A stretch of 64,000 bases of DNA from assembly GCA_947591245.1 (NCBI GenBank), contig CANQCY010000001.1, forward strand, positions 62,001-126,000, in the 5' to 3' direction. The notes below the pieces were generated by a model, which worked only from the letters and a program-made list of their open reading frames with translations, had not been told where the DNA came from and made no database searches. The DNA comes from an uncultured Lachnospiraceae bacterium. GTDB taxonomy: Bacteria; Bacillota; Clostridia; Lachnospirales; Lachnospiraceae. Positions 8,638 to 17,971 of this stretch are shown piece by piece (positions within the stretch are counted from its first letter, which is position 1; each line of letters starts with the position of its first letter). The translations under genes were made by a program, and so were the position numbers.

Positions 8638-9493
8638 TGAATTTGCCTCGTACCTGCTTGTGACGGCAGGTACTTTTTTGATGGCGGCGGGCACAAATAT
8701 GATTTATGAACCCCTGTCCATGGTTACGGGCGGTTTTTCGGGAATCGGTATTATTATCAAAAAGATCATGGAAAATCATTTGAACTTTTCTGTTCCGGTC
8801 GGACTGACCAATATTCTCTTGAATATCCCGCTTTTTATCATTGCCATGAAGCTGAAAGGCGGCCGGTTTATCAAAAAAACGCTGTATGCGGCGGCCTGCT
8901 TTTCCGCGGCGCTGCTAATCGTACCGTCGTTTAAGATCGTGTATGAAGACTATCTGATGGCGGCGGTTCTCGGCGGCACGCTGCACGGCGTGGGAATCGG
9001 GATTGTATTTTCGCAGAATGCATCCACCGGGGGGAGCGACCTTTTGTCTACATTGTTAAGCAAGTGGTTTGCGGGATTCAGCATTTCGGAGATTCTGATC
9101 GCCGTAGATGGCGTCATCGTGTTGGCCGGAATGGGGACGTTTGGGATTCGCACGGGACTCTATGCGGTCGTGGCGGTGTTTATTACGGGCAGGATTTCCG
9201 ACGCCCTGCTTGACGGGCTTAAATTTGCAAAAATCGCATATATTATTTCAGATGCGCCGCACGACATAGCTGAAAGCATTATGAAGCAGCTGGAACGGGG
9301 CGTGACGGGGCTGCAAGGGAAAGGGATGTATTCCGGCAAGGATAAAAATATATTGATGTGCGCCGTCTCCAAAAAGGAAGTGGTCAGGCTCATTCAGATT
9401 GTCAAAGCGGCGGACGAGAGAGCGTTTGTCATCGTGTCGGACGCCAAAGAAGTGCTCGGGGAGGGATTTATGTTGGGAACAGATGCGGATTAA
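8615..9493 (+). CDS. YitT-family membrane protein (DUF161/DUF2179)
   Basis: 292 aa from ATG 8615, which has GAGGAG seven bases upstream; the in-frame ATG at 8594 lacks one. The N-terminal two thirds have five to six hydrophobic segments with the family's conserved glycine-rich stretches (MVTGGFSGIGIIIK and STGGSDLLSTLL). The C-terminal 80 residues form the soluble DUF2179 domain (ISDAPHDIAESIMKQLERGVTG). YitT proteins are widespread in Firmicutes; transport function is presumed but not established. The gene overlaps its upstream neighbour by 23 bases, implying coupled translation. Confidence 0.85.
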   Translation: MRRTAGNNEFASYLLVTAGTFLMAAGTNMIYEPLSMVTGGFSGIGIIIKKIMENHLNFSVPVGLTNILLNIPLFIIAMKLKGGRFIKKTLYAAACFSAALLIVPSFKIVYEDYLMAAVLGGTLHGVGIGIVFSQNASTGGSDLLSTLLSKWFAGFSISEILIAVDGVIVLAGMGTFGIRTGLYAVVAVFITGRISDALLDGLKFAKIAYIISDAPHDIAESIMKQLERGVTGLQGKGMYSGKDKNILMCAVSKKEVVRLIQIVKAADERAFVIVSDAKEVLGEGFMLGTDAD

Positions 9494-9647
9494 CGGCTTG
9501 TTTCGCTGGCTTTGAGCGGATATTATGCAAAATTCACAAAGATTTCAAAATCATTTATATATTTTGTCTATAGTGTTTCTTGTCAAAATAGTGTACAATA
9601 TTTAGAAAAGATGTTTGCAAAATTATATTCCAGGGAGGAACACTAGA

Positions 9648-10760
9648 ATGGCAAGTTTATCACTAAAAAACATTAATAAAGTCTATCCGAACGGATTTCA
9701 TGCGGTAAAGGATTTTAACCTCGAGATTGAGGATAAGGAATTTATTATTTTTGTAGGACCGTCCGGATGCGGTAAATCAACGACGCTGCGTATGATAGCC
9801 GGTTTGGAAGAGATTTCGAGCGGAGAATTGTGGATCGGCGATAAGCTGGTAAATGATGTGGAACCGAAAGACAGGGATATCGCGATGGTATTCCAGAACT
9901 ATGCATTGTACCCGCATATGTCGGTGTTTGACAATATGGCGTTTGGCCTGAAACTGAGGAAGGTTCCGAAAGACCAGATCGACCGCCTTGTACATGAAGC
10001 GGCTAAGATTCTTGATATTGAACATTTGCTGGATCGTAAGCCGAAGGCTTTGTCCGGCGGACAGAGGCAGCGTGTGGCGATGGGGCGTGCGATCGTGCGC
10101 GATCCGAAAGTATTCCTTATGGATGAGCCGCTTTCTAACTTGGATGCGAAGCTCCGCGTACAGATGCGTATTGAGATTTCCAAGCTCCACCAGAGATTGG
10201 AAACGACCATTATTTACGTAACGCATGACCAGACAGAGGCGCTGACGCTCGGTACCCGAATCGTTGTTATGAAGGACGGCGTTGTTCAGCAGGTAGACTC
10301 GCCGCTTGATCTGTACATGAGACCGAATAACAAATTCGTAGCAGGATTTATCGGATCGCCGCAGATGAACTTTATTGATGCGAGAGCCACCGTGTCCGGT
10401 TCGGACGTGCTTCTTACATTTGGTTCCAATACGATCAAGCTTTCCGAAGGAAAAGCGAGAAAGCTGCTGGAAGGCGGATATGAAGATAAGATTGTCACAT
10501 TTGGTATCCGTCCGGAAGATATCAAAGACGAAGAGATGTTTATCAGCAACTCCCCGGATACTGTGATCGAGGCTACGGTTAAGGTTTATGAGATGCTCGG
10601 TGCAGAAGTATTCCTTTACTTTACGGTAGAGGGCATCGATATCACCGTTCGCGTAAATCCGCGTACGACAGCTCGTCCGGGTGATACGATTAAGATTGCG
10701 TTCGATGCGGAAAAGATTCATCTATTCGACAAAGAGACAGAAGAGACGATTACGAACTAA
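9648..10760 (+). CDS. msmK: Sugar ABC transporter ATPase, MsmK/UgpC type
   Basis: 370-aa cytoplasmic ATPase of CUT1-class carbohydrate importers. Walker A GPSGCGKST (37-45), Q-loop FQNYALYPHM, signature LSGGQRQR (from 135), Walker B FLMDEPLSNLD and the switch His in THDQTEA are intact. The long C-terminal region with FGIRPEDI is the MalK/UgpC regulatory (TOBE/OB) domain. Start ATG 9648 follows GGGAGGA. No permease or binding protein is adjacent, as in the known arrangement where one shared MsmK-like ATPase serves several sugar importers. It is the only such ATPase in the window, while the xylan locus has four permeases and no ATPase. A hairpin terminator follows. Confidence 0.93.
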   Translation: MASLSLKNINKVYPNGFHAVKDFNLEIEDKEFIIFVGPSGCGKSTTLRMIAGLEEISSGELWIGDKLVNDVEPKDRDIAMVFQNYALYPHMSVFDNMAFGLKLRKVPKDQIDRLVHEAAKILDIEHLLDRKPKALSGGQRQRVAMGRAIVRDPKVFLMDEPLSNLDAKLRVQMRIEISKLHQRLETTIIYVTHDQTEALTLGTRIVVMKDGVVQQVDSPLDLYMRPNNKFVAGFIGSPQMNFIDARATVSGSDVLLTFGSNTIKLSEGKARKLLEGGYEDKIVTFGIRPEDIKDEEMFISNSPDTVIEATVKVYEMLGAEVFLYFTVEGIDITVRVNPRTTARPGDTIKIAFDAEKIHLFDKETEETITN

Positions 10761-10819
10761 TTCAGCCGATGGCATATAATTTTTGTTTACATATCGTAAA
10801 GAGCAGAGATGCTATGTTT

Positions 10820-10852
10820 AAGGGAATGTCCGGTGAAGGGCGTTCCCTTTTA
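10820..10852 (+). terminator. Terminator after msmK
   Basis: AAGGGAATG (10820-10828) pairs over nine bases (one G-U) with CGTTCCCTT (10841-10849), followed by TTT. It lies between msmK and proA. Confidence 0.65.
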
Positions 10853-10895
10853 AAAAGTTATTTTAAATGAGAGGGCAGCTGAAAGGAGAGAATAT

Positions 10896-12179
10896 ATGGC
10901 GCTGATAGAGATAGGGGCGGCGGCGAAGGCGGCGGCGGCAAGCATGAACCGGCTTACGGTAGGAAAGAAAAACGAGGGGCTTACGTTCGTAGCGGAGGAA
11001 ATCGTGCGCTGCGCCCATGAAATTTTGGAAGAGAATCAGAAAGATATCCAATGCGCGCGGGAGGCGGGCATGAAGGAATCGCTCGTTGACCGTCTGACGT
11101 TGACGAAAGAGAGAATCGGGGACATAGCGGAGGGGATCCGTCAGGTTGTGAAGCTGGAAGATCCGATCGGCGAGACGGTATCTATGAAAATGATGCCGAA
11201 CGGCCTTCAGATCGGGCAGAGGCGCGTACCGCTCGGCGTGATCGGCATTATTTATGAATCCCGTCCGAATGTGACGGCAGACGCTTTCGCGCTGTGCTTT
11301 AAGACGGGAAATGCGGTTATTCTCCGGGGCGGGAGCGATGCGATTCATTCCAATATGGCGATTGTCCGCGTTATACGCGCGGCGCTCAGGGAGAAAGGGC
11401 TTCCGGAGGACGCGATTCAGCTTCTTTCCGACACTTCCAGAGAGACAGTCCGCGAATTTATGCGGCTGAATGAATATATCGACGTGCTTATTCCGAGGGG
11501 CGGGGCGGGACTGATCAAAACAGTGGTGGAAAACAGTACAGTACCCGTTATAGAGACGGGCACGGGAAACTGTCATGTGTATGTAGATGAGAGTGCGGAT
11601 CTGGATATGGCGGTAAATATTATTGTCAATGCCAAGACGCAGCGGCTTGGCGTATGTAATGCCTGCGAATCGCTGGTGATACACGATGCGGCGGCAGAAA
11701 ACGCGGTGCCGGCGATCTGCCGGGCGCTCTGCGCGCATGGGGTTGAAATTCGGGCGGACGAGCGGGCGTACCGCTATGCCGGAGAGGTAAAAAAAGAAAT
11801 TGCCGGAGAAGCGGGCCGGGGAGCGATCGTTCCTGCAACGGAGGAGGATTTCGGAACAGAATATCTGGATAAAATTATTTCTGTCAAGATCGCGGACAGC
11901 ATCGAAGAGGCGATTCGGCATATTAACTATTATAACACGGGGCATTCAGAGTCGATCGTGACAAAGGATTATGAAAGCGCCATGAAGTTTCTGAATGAAA
12001 TCGATGCGGCGGCGGTCTATGTCAACGCCTCGACCCGCTTCACGGACGGCTTTGAATTCGGATTTGGGGCAGAGATCGGGATCAGTACCCAGAAGCTTCA
12101 TGCGAGGGGACCGATGGGCCTGCTTGCGCTGACCAGTACAAAATATGTCATCATGGGAAATGGGCAGATACGGGAGTAA
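10896..12179 (+). CDS. proA: Glutamate-5-semialdehyde dehydrogenase (gamma-glutamyl phosphate reductase)
   Basis: 427 aa, the usual ProA length. Catalyses NADPH-dependent reduction of gamma-glutamyl phosphate to glutamate-5-semialdehyde in proline synthesis. The catalytic Cys254 sits in LGVCNACES. Other family stretches include [20 protein letters not shown]-like VILRGGSDA and the C-terminal [22 protein letters not shown]. Start ATG 10896 follows GAAAGGAGAG. The partner kinase gene proB, usually adjacent, is not here; the upstream gene is the sugar ATPase, separated by a terminator. Confidence 0.96.
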   Translation: MALIEIGAAAKAAAASMNRLTVGKKNEGLTFVAEEIVRCAHEILEENQKDIQCAREAGMKESLVDRLTLTKERIGDIAEGIRQVVKLEDPIGETVSMKMMPNGLQIGQRRVPLGVIGIIYESRPNVTADAFALCFKTGNAVILRGGSDAIHSNMAIVRVIRAALREKGLPEDAIQLLSDTSRETVREFMRLNEYIDVLIPRGGAGLIKTVVENSTVPVIETGTGNCHVYVDESADLDMAVNIIVNAKTQRLGVCNACESLVIHDAAAENAVPAICRALCAHGVEIRADERAYRYAGEVKKEIAGEAGRGAIVPATEEDFGTEYLDKIISVKIADSIEEAIRHINYYNTGHSESIVTKDYESAMKFLNEIDAAAVYVNASTRFTDGFEFGFGAEIGISTQKLHARGPMGLLALTSTKYVIMGNGQIRE

Positions 12180-12226
12180 AAGCGGTTCTGGCATTATTAT
12201 CTGAGGGACAGGCGCTTAATAATTTA

Positions 12227-12255
12227 TTGACAAAATGAGGCAAAGATAATAAAAT
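12227..12255 (+). promoter_or_regulatory. Promoter for alaS
   Basis: TTGACA (12227-12232), a 17-base spacer and TAAAAT (12250-12255). The leader to ATG 12307 is only about 45 bases, too short for a T-box. Confidence 0.7.
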
Positions 12256-12306
12256 GAAGTCGTATGCTTGGATACGGCTTTATTTATTAACTTGGAGGAT
12301 TTTGAA

Positions 12307-14946
12307 ATGAAACCATATGGATTAAATGAACTGAGAAAGAAGTTTTTGGAGTTTTTCGAGGACAAGGATCATCTGGTTATGAAAAGTTTTTCTCTTATTC
12401 CGCACAATGATAAGAGTCTGCTTCTGATCAATGCCGGCATGGCTCCGCTTAAACCTTATTTTACGGGGCAGGAAATACCGCCGCGCAAACGTGTGGCGAC
12501 ATGCCAGAAATGCATACGGACAGGAGATATCGATAATGTTGGAAAAACGGCAAGGCATGGTACGTTTTTTGAAATGCTCGGAAATTTTTCGTTTGGAGAC
12601 TATTTTAAGCGCGAGGCGATTGCCTGGTCATGGGAGTTTTTGACAAAAGTTCTTGAGATCCCGGAGGATCGCCTTTATCCGTCCGTATATGAGGAGGACG
12701 ACGAGGCGTTCGATATATGGAATCAGGAGATTGGCGTGGCGAAGGAACGCATATTCCGGTTTGGCAAAGAGGATAATTTCTGGGAGCACGGCGCAGGCCC
12801 GTGCGGCCCGTGCTCGGAGATTTATTTTGACCGCGGTGAAAAGTACGGCTGTGGCAAACCGGACTGTACGGTAGGCTGCGACTGCGACCGTTATATTGAA
12901 GTGTGGAATAATGTGTTTACCCAGTTTGATAATGACGGTAATGGAAACTACGAAGAGCTTGATACAAAAAATATTGATACGGGTATGGGACTGGAGCGCC
13001 TCGCCGTGATCATGCAGGACGTGGATTCCATTTTTGACGTGGATACGATCAAAGCGATCCGCGACCGTATCTGTGAGCTTTCCCACACGGAATACGGGAA
13101 AGAATACAAAAAAGACGTGTCAATCCGCGTCATAACGGACCATATCCGCTCTGTGACTTTTATGGTGTCCGACGGGATTATGCCGTCCAATGAGGGGCGG
13201 GGATATGTGCTGCGCCGCCTTCTCCGCCGCGCGGCGCGCCACGGACGGCTGCTTGGCATAACCGGAAAGTTTTTATCCGGTTTGAGCGAGGTTGTCATTC
13301 GGGAATCAAAGGATGGATATCCCGAGCTGTCAGATAAAAAGGAATATATATTGAAGCTGATCGCTACCGAGGAAGAGAATTTCAGCAGGACGATCGATCA
13401 GGGGCTTGAAATATTGAATGAGCGCATGGAAGAGATGAAGAAAGAGGGAGAAACGGTTTTTTCCGGTGACAATATGTTTAAGCTGTATGATACGTACGGT
13501 TTCCCGATGGATCTGACGATGGAGATACTGGGGGAACATGGTTTCACTGCGGATGAGGAAGGATTCCATGAGGCGATGGAGATTCAGCGCAAGACGGCGA
13601 GGGACGCCAGAGAGGTAACAAATTATATGGGCGCCGACGTCACGGTTTATCAGTCCATCGATGCGGCTGTAGAAAGCCGTTTTGTGGGATATGACAGATT
13701 GATGCATGAGTCAAAGGTGACTGTTCTGACAACGGCGGATGAGATTGTAGACGAATTGCGCGAAGGGATGGAGGGCACGGTTCTTGTGGAGGAGACGCCG
13801 TTTTATGCTACGATGGGCGGCCAGGTTGCCGACACGGGAGTGATTTCCGCCGCTGGTTGTGAATTTGCCGTGACAGATACGATCAAGCTTCCGGGGACAA
13901 AAATCGGGCATGTGGGAAAGATGCTGTCTGGAACGATCCGCACCGGGGATACGGTCACCCTTACTGTTGATGAGAAGCGGCGCCGGCTGACGGAAAATAA
14001 CCACAGCGCAACTCACCTGATGCAGAAAGCGCTCCGCATTGTGCTCGGCAATCACGTAGAACAGGCAGGCTCTCTCGTGGATTGCGATAAGCTCCGTTTT
14101 GACTTTACCCATTTCTCTCCGATGACGCCGGAGGAAATAAAAAAGGTCGAGGATATAGTAAATGCTGAGATCGCAAAGGGACTGCCTGTTGTGACGAATG
14201 AAATGACGCTTGACGAGGCAAAAAAGACGGGTGCGATGGCATTGTTTGGCGAAAAATACGGCGAGATCGTGCGGGTTGTCCAGATGGGTGAATTCAGCTC
14301 GGAACTGTGCGGCGGTACGCATGTACAAAACACGGGAAATATTTCTGCCTTTAAAATCATTTCCGAGAATGGCGTAGCTGCCGGGGTGAGGAGGATAGAA
14401 GCCCTCACGGGCGCCGGCCTGATCGCGCATTATCATCAGGCAGAAGAGCAGCTGAAAGAGGCGGCGGGGCTTCTCAAGGCGGCTCCGATGGATGTGGCGA
14501 AAAAGCTCGCGGCGCTTCAGGCGGAAAATAGGGCGCTGGCGAAAGAAAATGAGAAATTGAAGGCAAAACTCGCGAAAGCGGCGGCGGGTGACATCACATC
14601 TTCGGCAGAAGAGGTAAATGGCGTCCGGATTCTGGCGAGCCAGCTCTCGGATGTGGATATGAACGGTATGCGCGAGCTCGGCGACGAGGCAAAGCAGAAG
14701 CTCGGAGAGGCCGTTATTGTCTTTGCCGCGGAAAACGGGGGAAAGGTTCAGCTCATGGCGACGGCTACGGAGGGGGCGGTCAGGAAAGGCGCCCATGCCG
14801 GAAACCTGATCAAAGAAATCGCTTCCCTGGTCGGAGGAGGCGGCGGCGGCAAACCGAATATGGCGCAGGCGGGTGGAAAAAATCCGGCTGGCATGGCGGA
14901 TGCGCTGTCGCGTGCAAAAGAGGTGGCAAAAGCACAGCTAAGTTAA
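12307..14946 (+). CDS. alaS: Alanyl-tRNA synthetase
   Basis: 879 aa. Class II synthetase that charges tRNA-Ala and hydrolyses mis-charged Ser/Gly-tRNA. The start at ATG 12307 after TTGGAGG gives the typical beginning MKPYGLNELRKKFLEFFE. The N-terminal catalytic core has the class II motifs (GMAPLKPYF, RVATCQKCIRTGD, GRGYVLRRLLRRA). The editing domain carries the zinc ligands HSATH (H566, H570) and CGGTH (C668, H672). A coiled coil around residues 720-760 leads to the C-terminal DHHA1 domain with the Gly-rich run GGGGGGKPNMAQAGG. Full length, own promoter. Confidence 0.98.
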   Translation: MKPYGLNELRKKFLEFFEDKDHLVMKSFSLIPHNDKSLLLINAGMAPLKPYFTGQEIPPRKRVATCQKCIRTGDIDNVGKTARHGTFFEMLGNFSFGDYFKREAIAWSWEFLTKVLEIPEDRLYPSVYEEDDEAFDIWNQEIGVAKERIFRFGKEDNFWEHGAGPCGPCSEIYFDRGEKYGCGKPDCTVGCDCDRYIEVWNNVFTQFDNDGNGNYEELDTKNIDTGMGLERLAVIMQDVDSIFDVDTIKAIRDRICELSHTEYGKEYKKDVSIRVITDHIRSVTFMVSDGIMPSNEGRGYVLRRLLRRAARHGRLLGITGKFLSGLSEVVIRESKDGYPELSDKKEYILKLIATEEENFSRTIDQGLEILNERMEEMKKEGETVFSGDNMFKLYDTYGFPMDLTMEILGEHGFTADEEGFHEAMEIQRKTARDAREVTNYMGADVTVYQSIDAAVESRFVGYDRLMHESKVTVLTTADEIVDELREGMEGTVLVEETPFYATMGGQVADTGVISAAGCEFAVTDTIKLPGTKIGHVGKMLSGTIRTGDTVTLTVDEKRRRLTENNHSATHLMQKALRIVLGNHVEQAGSLVDCDKLRFDFTHFSPMTPEEIKKVEDIVNAEIAKGLPVVTNEMTLDEAKKTGAMALFGEKYGEIVRVVQMGEFSSELCGGTHVQNTGNISAFKIISENGVAAGVRRIEALTGAGLIAHYHQAEEQLKEAAGLLKAAPMDVAKKLAALQAENRALAKENEKLKAKLAKAAAGDITSSAEEVNGVRILASQLSDVDMNGMRELGDEAKQKLGEAVIVFAAENGGKVQLMATATEGAVRKGAHAGNLIKEIASLVGGGGGGKPNMAQAGGKNPAGMADALSRAKEVAKAQLS

Positions 14947-14984
14947 ATTTTTGGCAAAAAAGTGTCTCTTTTATGCCAAAAATT
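14946..14984 (+). terminator. Hairpin after alaS
   Basis: AATTTTTGGCA (14946-14956) and TGCCAAAAATT (14974-14984) are perfect 11-base arms starting at the alaS stop. No extended T-tract follows, but the position suits a transcript end. Confidence 0.5.
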
Positions 14985-14996
14985 GTACAAAAACGG

Positions 14997-15024
14997 TTGA
15001 CGTATTAAAATTTTGTGCTATAAT
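14997..15024 (+). promoter_or_regulatory. Promoter for rpsU
   Basis: TTGACG (14997-15002), 16-base spacer, TATAAT (15019-15024), about 80 bases upstream of the rpsU ATG. Confidence 0.7.
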
Positions 15025-15102
15025 ATGTGTTAGTGCGAAAAAATACCCAATCAGTTGTATTTTGCACAATCTTACAACTGAAGGGAGGTTAGGTGTGATA
15101 CT

Positions 15103-15279
15103 ATGTCGAATGTTATCGTGAAAGAGAACGAATCATTGGAAAGTGCATTGCGCCGTTTTAAGCGGAACTGTGCAAAAGCTGGCATTCAGCAGGAGATTCG
15201 GAAGAGAGAGCATTATGAGAAACCGAGCGTTAGACGGAAGAAAAAGTCTGAAGCGGCTCGTAAAAGAAAATTTAAATAA
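15103..15279 (+). CDS. rpsU: 30S ribosomal protein S21
   Basis: 58 aa, beginning [20 protein letters not shown] and ending in the basic tail [15 protein letters not shown], which is the S21 pattern and length. S21 sits near the 3' end of 16S rRNA in the small subunit platform and helps initiation. AAGGGAGG lies 15 bases before the ATG. It has its own promoter and is followed by a terminator, so it is largely monocistronic. Confidence 0.95.
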   Translation: MSNVIVKENESLESALRRFKRNCAKAGIQQEIRKREHYEKPSVRRKKKSEAARKRKFK

Positions 15280-15292
15280 TTACGCATATGAT

Positions 15293-15324
15293 GGACTCGT
15301 CTGGAAGGACGGGTTCTTTTTTTG
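15293..15324 (+). terminator. Terminator of rpsU
   Basis: GGACTCGTC (15293-15301 region) pairs with GACGGGTTC (15308-15316) with two wobbles across a short loop, followed by a run of seven T. Confidence 0.7.
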
Positions 15325-15422
15325 CGCGAAGGCAAAGCGCGTTTCTCATCGTTTGCGGCGGAACATGTACAGGCTGTGCTGCATAAGATAAAAGTAACCA
15401 AAAGAATGCGGGGCGCTTGGAA

Positions 15423-15680
15423 ATGAATCCCATATCGGAGAAAATGGGCCTGCAGCCGGATATACTCGATGGCGCTACGATCGTGAAAGCATATGGGGAC
15501 GAGTATGCGATTATAGAAAATTATAAGTCGATCATTGAATATACGGAAGAAACGGTTAAGCTTCAGGGAAAACATGTGAAGGTAGTAATCAGCGGGGATG
15601 CTCTCTGCATTAAATCTTTTGAACCGGATGAATGCAGAGTATTCGGAAAAATAAATCAAATATGCCTTGTGAGATTTTAA
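15423..15680 (+). CDS. yqfC: Sporulation protein YqfC (YabP/YqfC family)
   Basis: 85 aa from ATG 15423; an in-frame TTG two codons upstream (15417) is also possible, and the only Shine-Dalgarno-like bases are GCGGGG. Conserved family features are the ENYKSIIEYTEE and LQGKHVKVVISGDALCIKSF segments of the YabP fold. In Bacillus, yqfC and yqfD are mother-cell sporulation genes under sigma-E. Here the order yqfC-yqfD-phoH-ybeY is the conserved Firmicutes order, which strengthens the call. The exact molecular role is unknown. Confidence 0.85.
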   Translation: MNPISEKMGLQPDILDGATIVKAYGDEYAIIENYKSIIEYTEETVKLQGKHVKVVISGDALCIKSFEPDECRVFGKINQICLVRF

Positions 15681-15711
15681 TCGGCGGGCGTTCAGAATGG
15701 AGGAACGGTGT

Positions 15712-16965
15712 TTGAAGTGGATCAGGGGGTACATAACATGCCGTGTGGCTTCCGGCAAATGGGAGCGGTTTATGAACTTATGCCGGCATCACGAGATTAA
15801 GCTGTGGAATGTAACAATGGATAAACGGAATGTGACATTCTGCATGTATTCGGGCGATTACCGGATCTTGATGAAATTCGTAAAGAAAACAAATGTTGTG
15901 CCGCATGTGTGCGGGAGGCGGGGGCTTCCCTTTTTGTTTCACAGGGCGGTGAGGGACTGGACCTTTACGCTGGGGCTTGTCCTTTTTTTTGCCGTTCTGA
16001 GGGCGCTGTCCATGTTTGTGTGGCAGATTAACTACTACGGACAACAGGAATATACAAAGGAGGCTCTGAGCAAGGAGGTCATGTCCATGGGCGTATACAG
16101 GGGCATGTTCCGGGGAGACTTGAACTGTGACGGCATTGAGAGAAGCCTGAGGGAGCGATATGAAAATATAAGCTGGGTTTCAGCAGAAGAGAAAGGGTGC
16201 GTGCTGAATATAAAAATCAAAGAAGGTACGGCAGAGAAGAAGAAGGAGGCGGCAGATACGCAGCCGTGCCACCTCGTTGCCCCGTGCAAGGGAGTCGTCC
16301 GGAGTATCGTCACGAAAGAGGGCGCCGCGCAGGTGAAGCGGGGGATGAAAGTGAAGAAAGGGGATATATTGATCAGCGGGATCGTCGAGATCCGGGACGA
16401 CAGCGACGCCGTTATAAGAAAAAAAGGGGTTCATGCGGAGGGGGAGATCGTCCTCGAAACCGAAAAAAAATATGAGGACAGCATAAATAAGAGCTATACG
16501 GCTAAAAATAAAACGGGAAAGGATATTTGCGTATTTACGGTTCAATGCAACGGCATTCGTTTTTCTATAAAAAATCCCTTAAAATGGTTTGATAATTCTG
16601 CCAATTATGATATAATGAATGACATATGTGTGGATGAGCAGTTTATTCCGCTTCACACGGATTTAAAAGTGACAGAGAAACGGTATATTTCCTATGAGCA
16701 GGTTCCGGCGGAGTATTCGGAGGCAGAGGCGGAGAAGCTTCTTCAGAACAGGCTGGCGGCAAAAATGGCGGGCTATGAGGAGAAAGGGTACAAAATTTTG
16801 GACCATACGTTTGCCGTGAGCAGGGAACAGTCGTCCTTTCAGGCAAAGGGAAACATTTCCATGGAGATTTCAACGATGAGGCAGAAAGCTGTGAAAGAAG
16901 AGGAACTTATGCTCGAGCATAATGGAAAGGAAGATGACGATGGAACAGGAGCGGATCACGCTTGA
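15712..16965 (+). CDS. yqfD: Sporulation protein YqfD
   Basis: About 417 aa from TTG 15712, chosen because GGAGGA lies seven bases upstream and gives a YqfD-like beginning LKWIRGYITCRV; an ATG at 15697 overlaps the ribosome binding site. One membrane segment (around TLGLVLFFAVLRALSMFVW) divides a short N-terminal cytosolic part from a long extracytoplasmic domain that includes LVAPCKGVVRSIVTKEGAAQVKRG, a stretch like a short biotinyl-lipoyl-like barrel. YqfD is needed for efficient sporulation in Bacillus; mechanism unclear. It overlaps the start of phoH. Confidence 0.88.
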   Translation: MKWIRGYITCRVASGKWERFMNLCRHHEIKLWNVTMDKRNVTFCMYSGDYRILMKFVKKTNVVPHVCGRRGLPFLFHRAVRDWTFTLGLVLFFAVLRALSMFVWQINYYGQQEYTKEALSKEVMSMGVYRGMFRGDLNCDGIERSLRERYENISWVSAEEKGCVLNIKIKEGTAEKKKEAADTQPCHLVAPCKGVVRSIVTKEGAAQVKRGMKVKKGDILISGIVEIRDDSDAVIRKKGVHAEGEIVLETEKKYEDSINKSYTAKNKTGKDICVFTVQCNGIRFSIKNPLKWFDNSANYDIMNDICVDEQFIPLHTDLKVTEKRYISYEQVPAEYSEAEAEKLLQNRLAAKMAGYEEKGYKILDHTFAVSREQSSFQAKGNISMEISTMRQKAVKEEELMLEHNGKEDDDGTGADHA

Positions 16966-17971
16966 TATTCCCGCTGACCATGAAAATAATATATTCGGCG
17001 AGCTGGACGCTCATCTGAAAAAGATTGAGCGCGCGCTTCATGTGGAGGTTGTTTTGCGTGATGGTTCTGTGCGGGTATCCGGCGGGAAAGAACAGGTGAA
17101 AGAGGCAGAGCGCGTATTTGGCGAACTCTTAAACCTGTCAGAGCGCGGCAATACGATTACGGAACAGAATGTAGATTATGTCCTGGCGCTCGCGCAGGAA
17201 AACTCATCGGTTTCACTTGCGGATATCGATAAAGAGCTGGTTGGCTTTACGATTCAGGGCAAACCGATCAAGCCGAAGACGCTGGGGCAGAAAAAATATG
17301 TGGACGCGATCCGTGAGAAAACGATGGTATTTGGCGTGGGACCGGCAGGAACGGGAAAAACGTACCTGGCGATGGCGATGGCGATACAAGCGTTTAAGCA
17401 GGACGATGTGGGTAAAATTATCCTCACCAGGCCGGCGATTGAGGCAGGAGAGAATCTTGGCTTTCTGCCGGGCGATCTGCAGAGTAAAATTGACCCGTAT
17501 CTGCGTCCGTTGTACGATGCCCTTTATCAGATTATGGGGGCGGACAGTTTTATAAAAAATTCCGAAAAAGGCCTGATTGAAGTGGCGCCATTAGCCTATA
17601 TGAGGGGAAGGACGCTGGATAATGCGTTTATTATACTGGATGAGGCGCAAAATACGACCCCGGCGCAAATGAAGATGTTTCTTACGCGTATCGGTTTTGG
17701 TTCAAAAATCGTGATCACCGGCGACCTGTCGCAGAAGGATCTGCCGTATGCGGCGGTGTCCGGTTTGGAGCAGGCGCTTAAAGTTCTGCAGGATGTGGAG
17801 GAAATCGGCGTATCGTATTTGACGAATAAGGACGTCGTGCGGCATCCTCTTGTGCAAAAAATCGTACATGCCTATGAAAAATATGAGGCAAGGGAGAAGT
17901 ACCGGGAGAGCCGGAAGGACCGGCGGGGCAATAAGAGAAACAAGACGGGTTCGGACAGGGGAGGACAATGA
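16940..17971 (+). CDS. phoH: PhoH-family ATPase (PhoH/YbeZ)
   Basis: About 343 aa. Start ATG 16940 sits six bases after AAGGAAG; upstream in-frame ATGs (16922, 16934) are less well placed. An N-terminal KH-like segment precedes the P-loop ATPase: Walker A GPAGTGKT (134-141), TRPAIEAGENLGFLPGD, Walker B FIILDEAQN and TGDLSQKD. PhoH/YbeZ proteins are RNA-related ATPases, likely helicases, that work with the endonuclease YbeY in rRNA maturation. Overlaps yqfD upstream and ybeY downstream. Confidence 0.93.
   Translation: MEQERITLDIPADHENNIFGELDAHLKKIERALHVEVVLRDGSVRVSGGKEQVKEAERVFGELLNLSERGNTITEQNVDYVLALAQENSSVSLADIDKELVGFTIQGKPIKPKTLGQKKYVDAIREKTMVFGVGPAGTGKTYLAMAMAIQAFKQDDVGKIILTRPAIEAGENLGFLPGDLQSKIDPYLRPLYDALYQIMGADSFIKNSEKGLIEVAPLAYMRGRTLDNAFIILDEAQNTTPAQMKMFLTRIGFGSKIVITGDLSQKDLPYAAVSGLEQALKVLQDVEEIGVSYLTNKDVVRHPLVQKIVHAYEKYEAREKYRESRKDRRGNKRNKTGSDRGGQ

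Noticed and set aside
12180-12306. Possible T-box upstream of alaS
   Set aside because: The promoter at 12227-12255 leaves a leader of about 45 bases, with no room for the T-box stems or terminator.
15143-15391. 82-aa ORF overlapping rpsU
   Set aside because: Out-of-frame reading through rpsU and its terminator; the real gene is rpsU at 15103.
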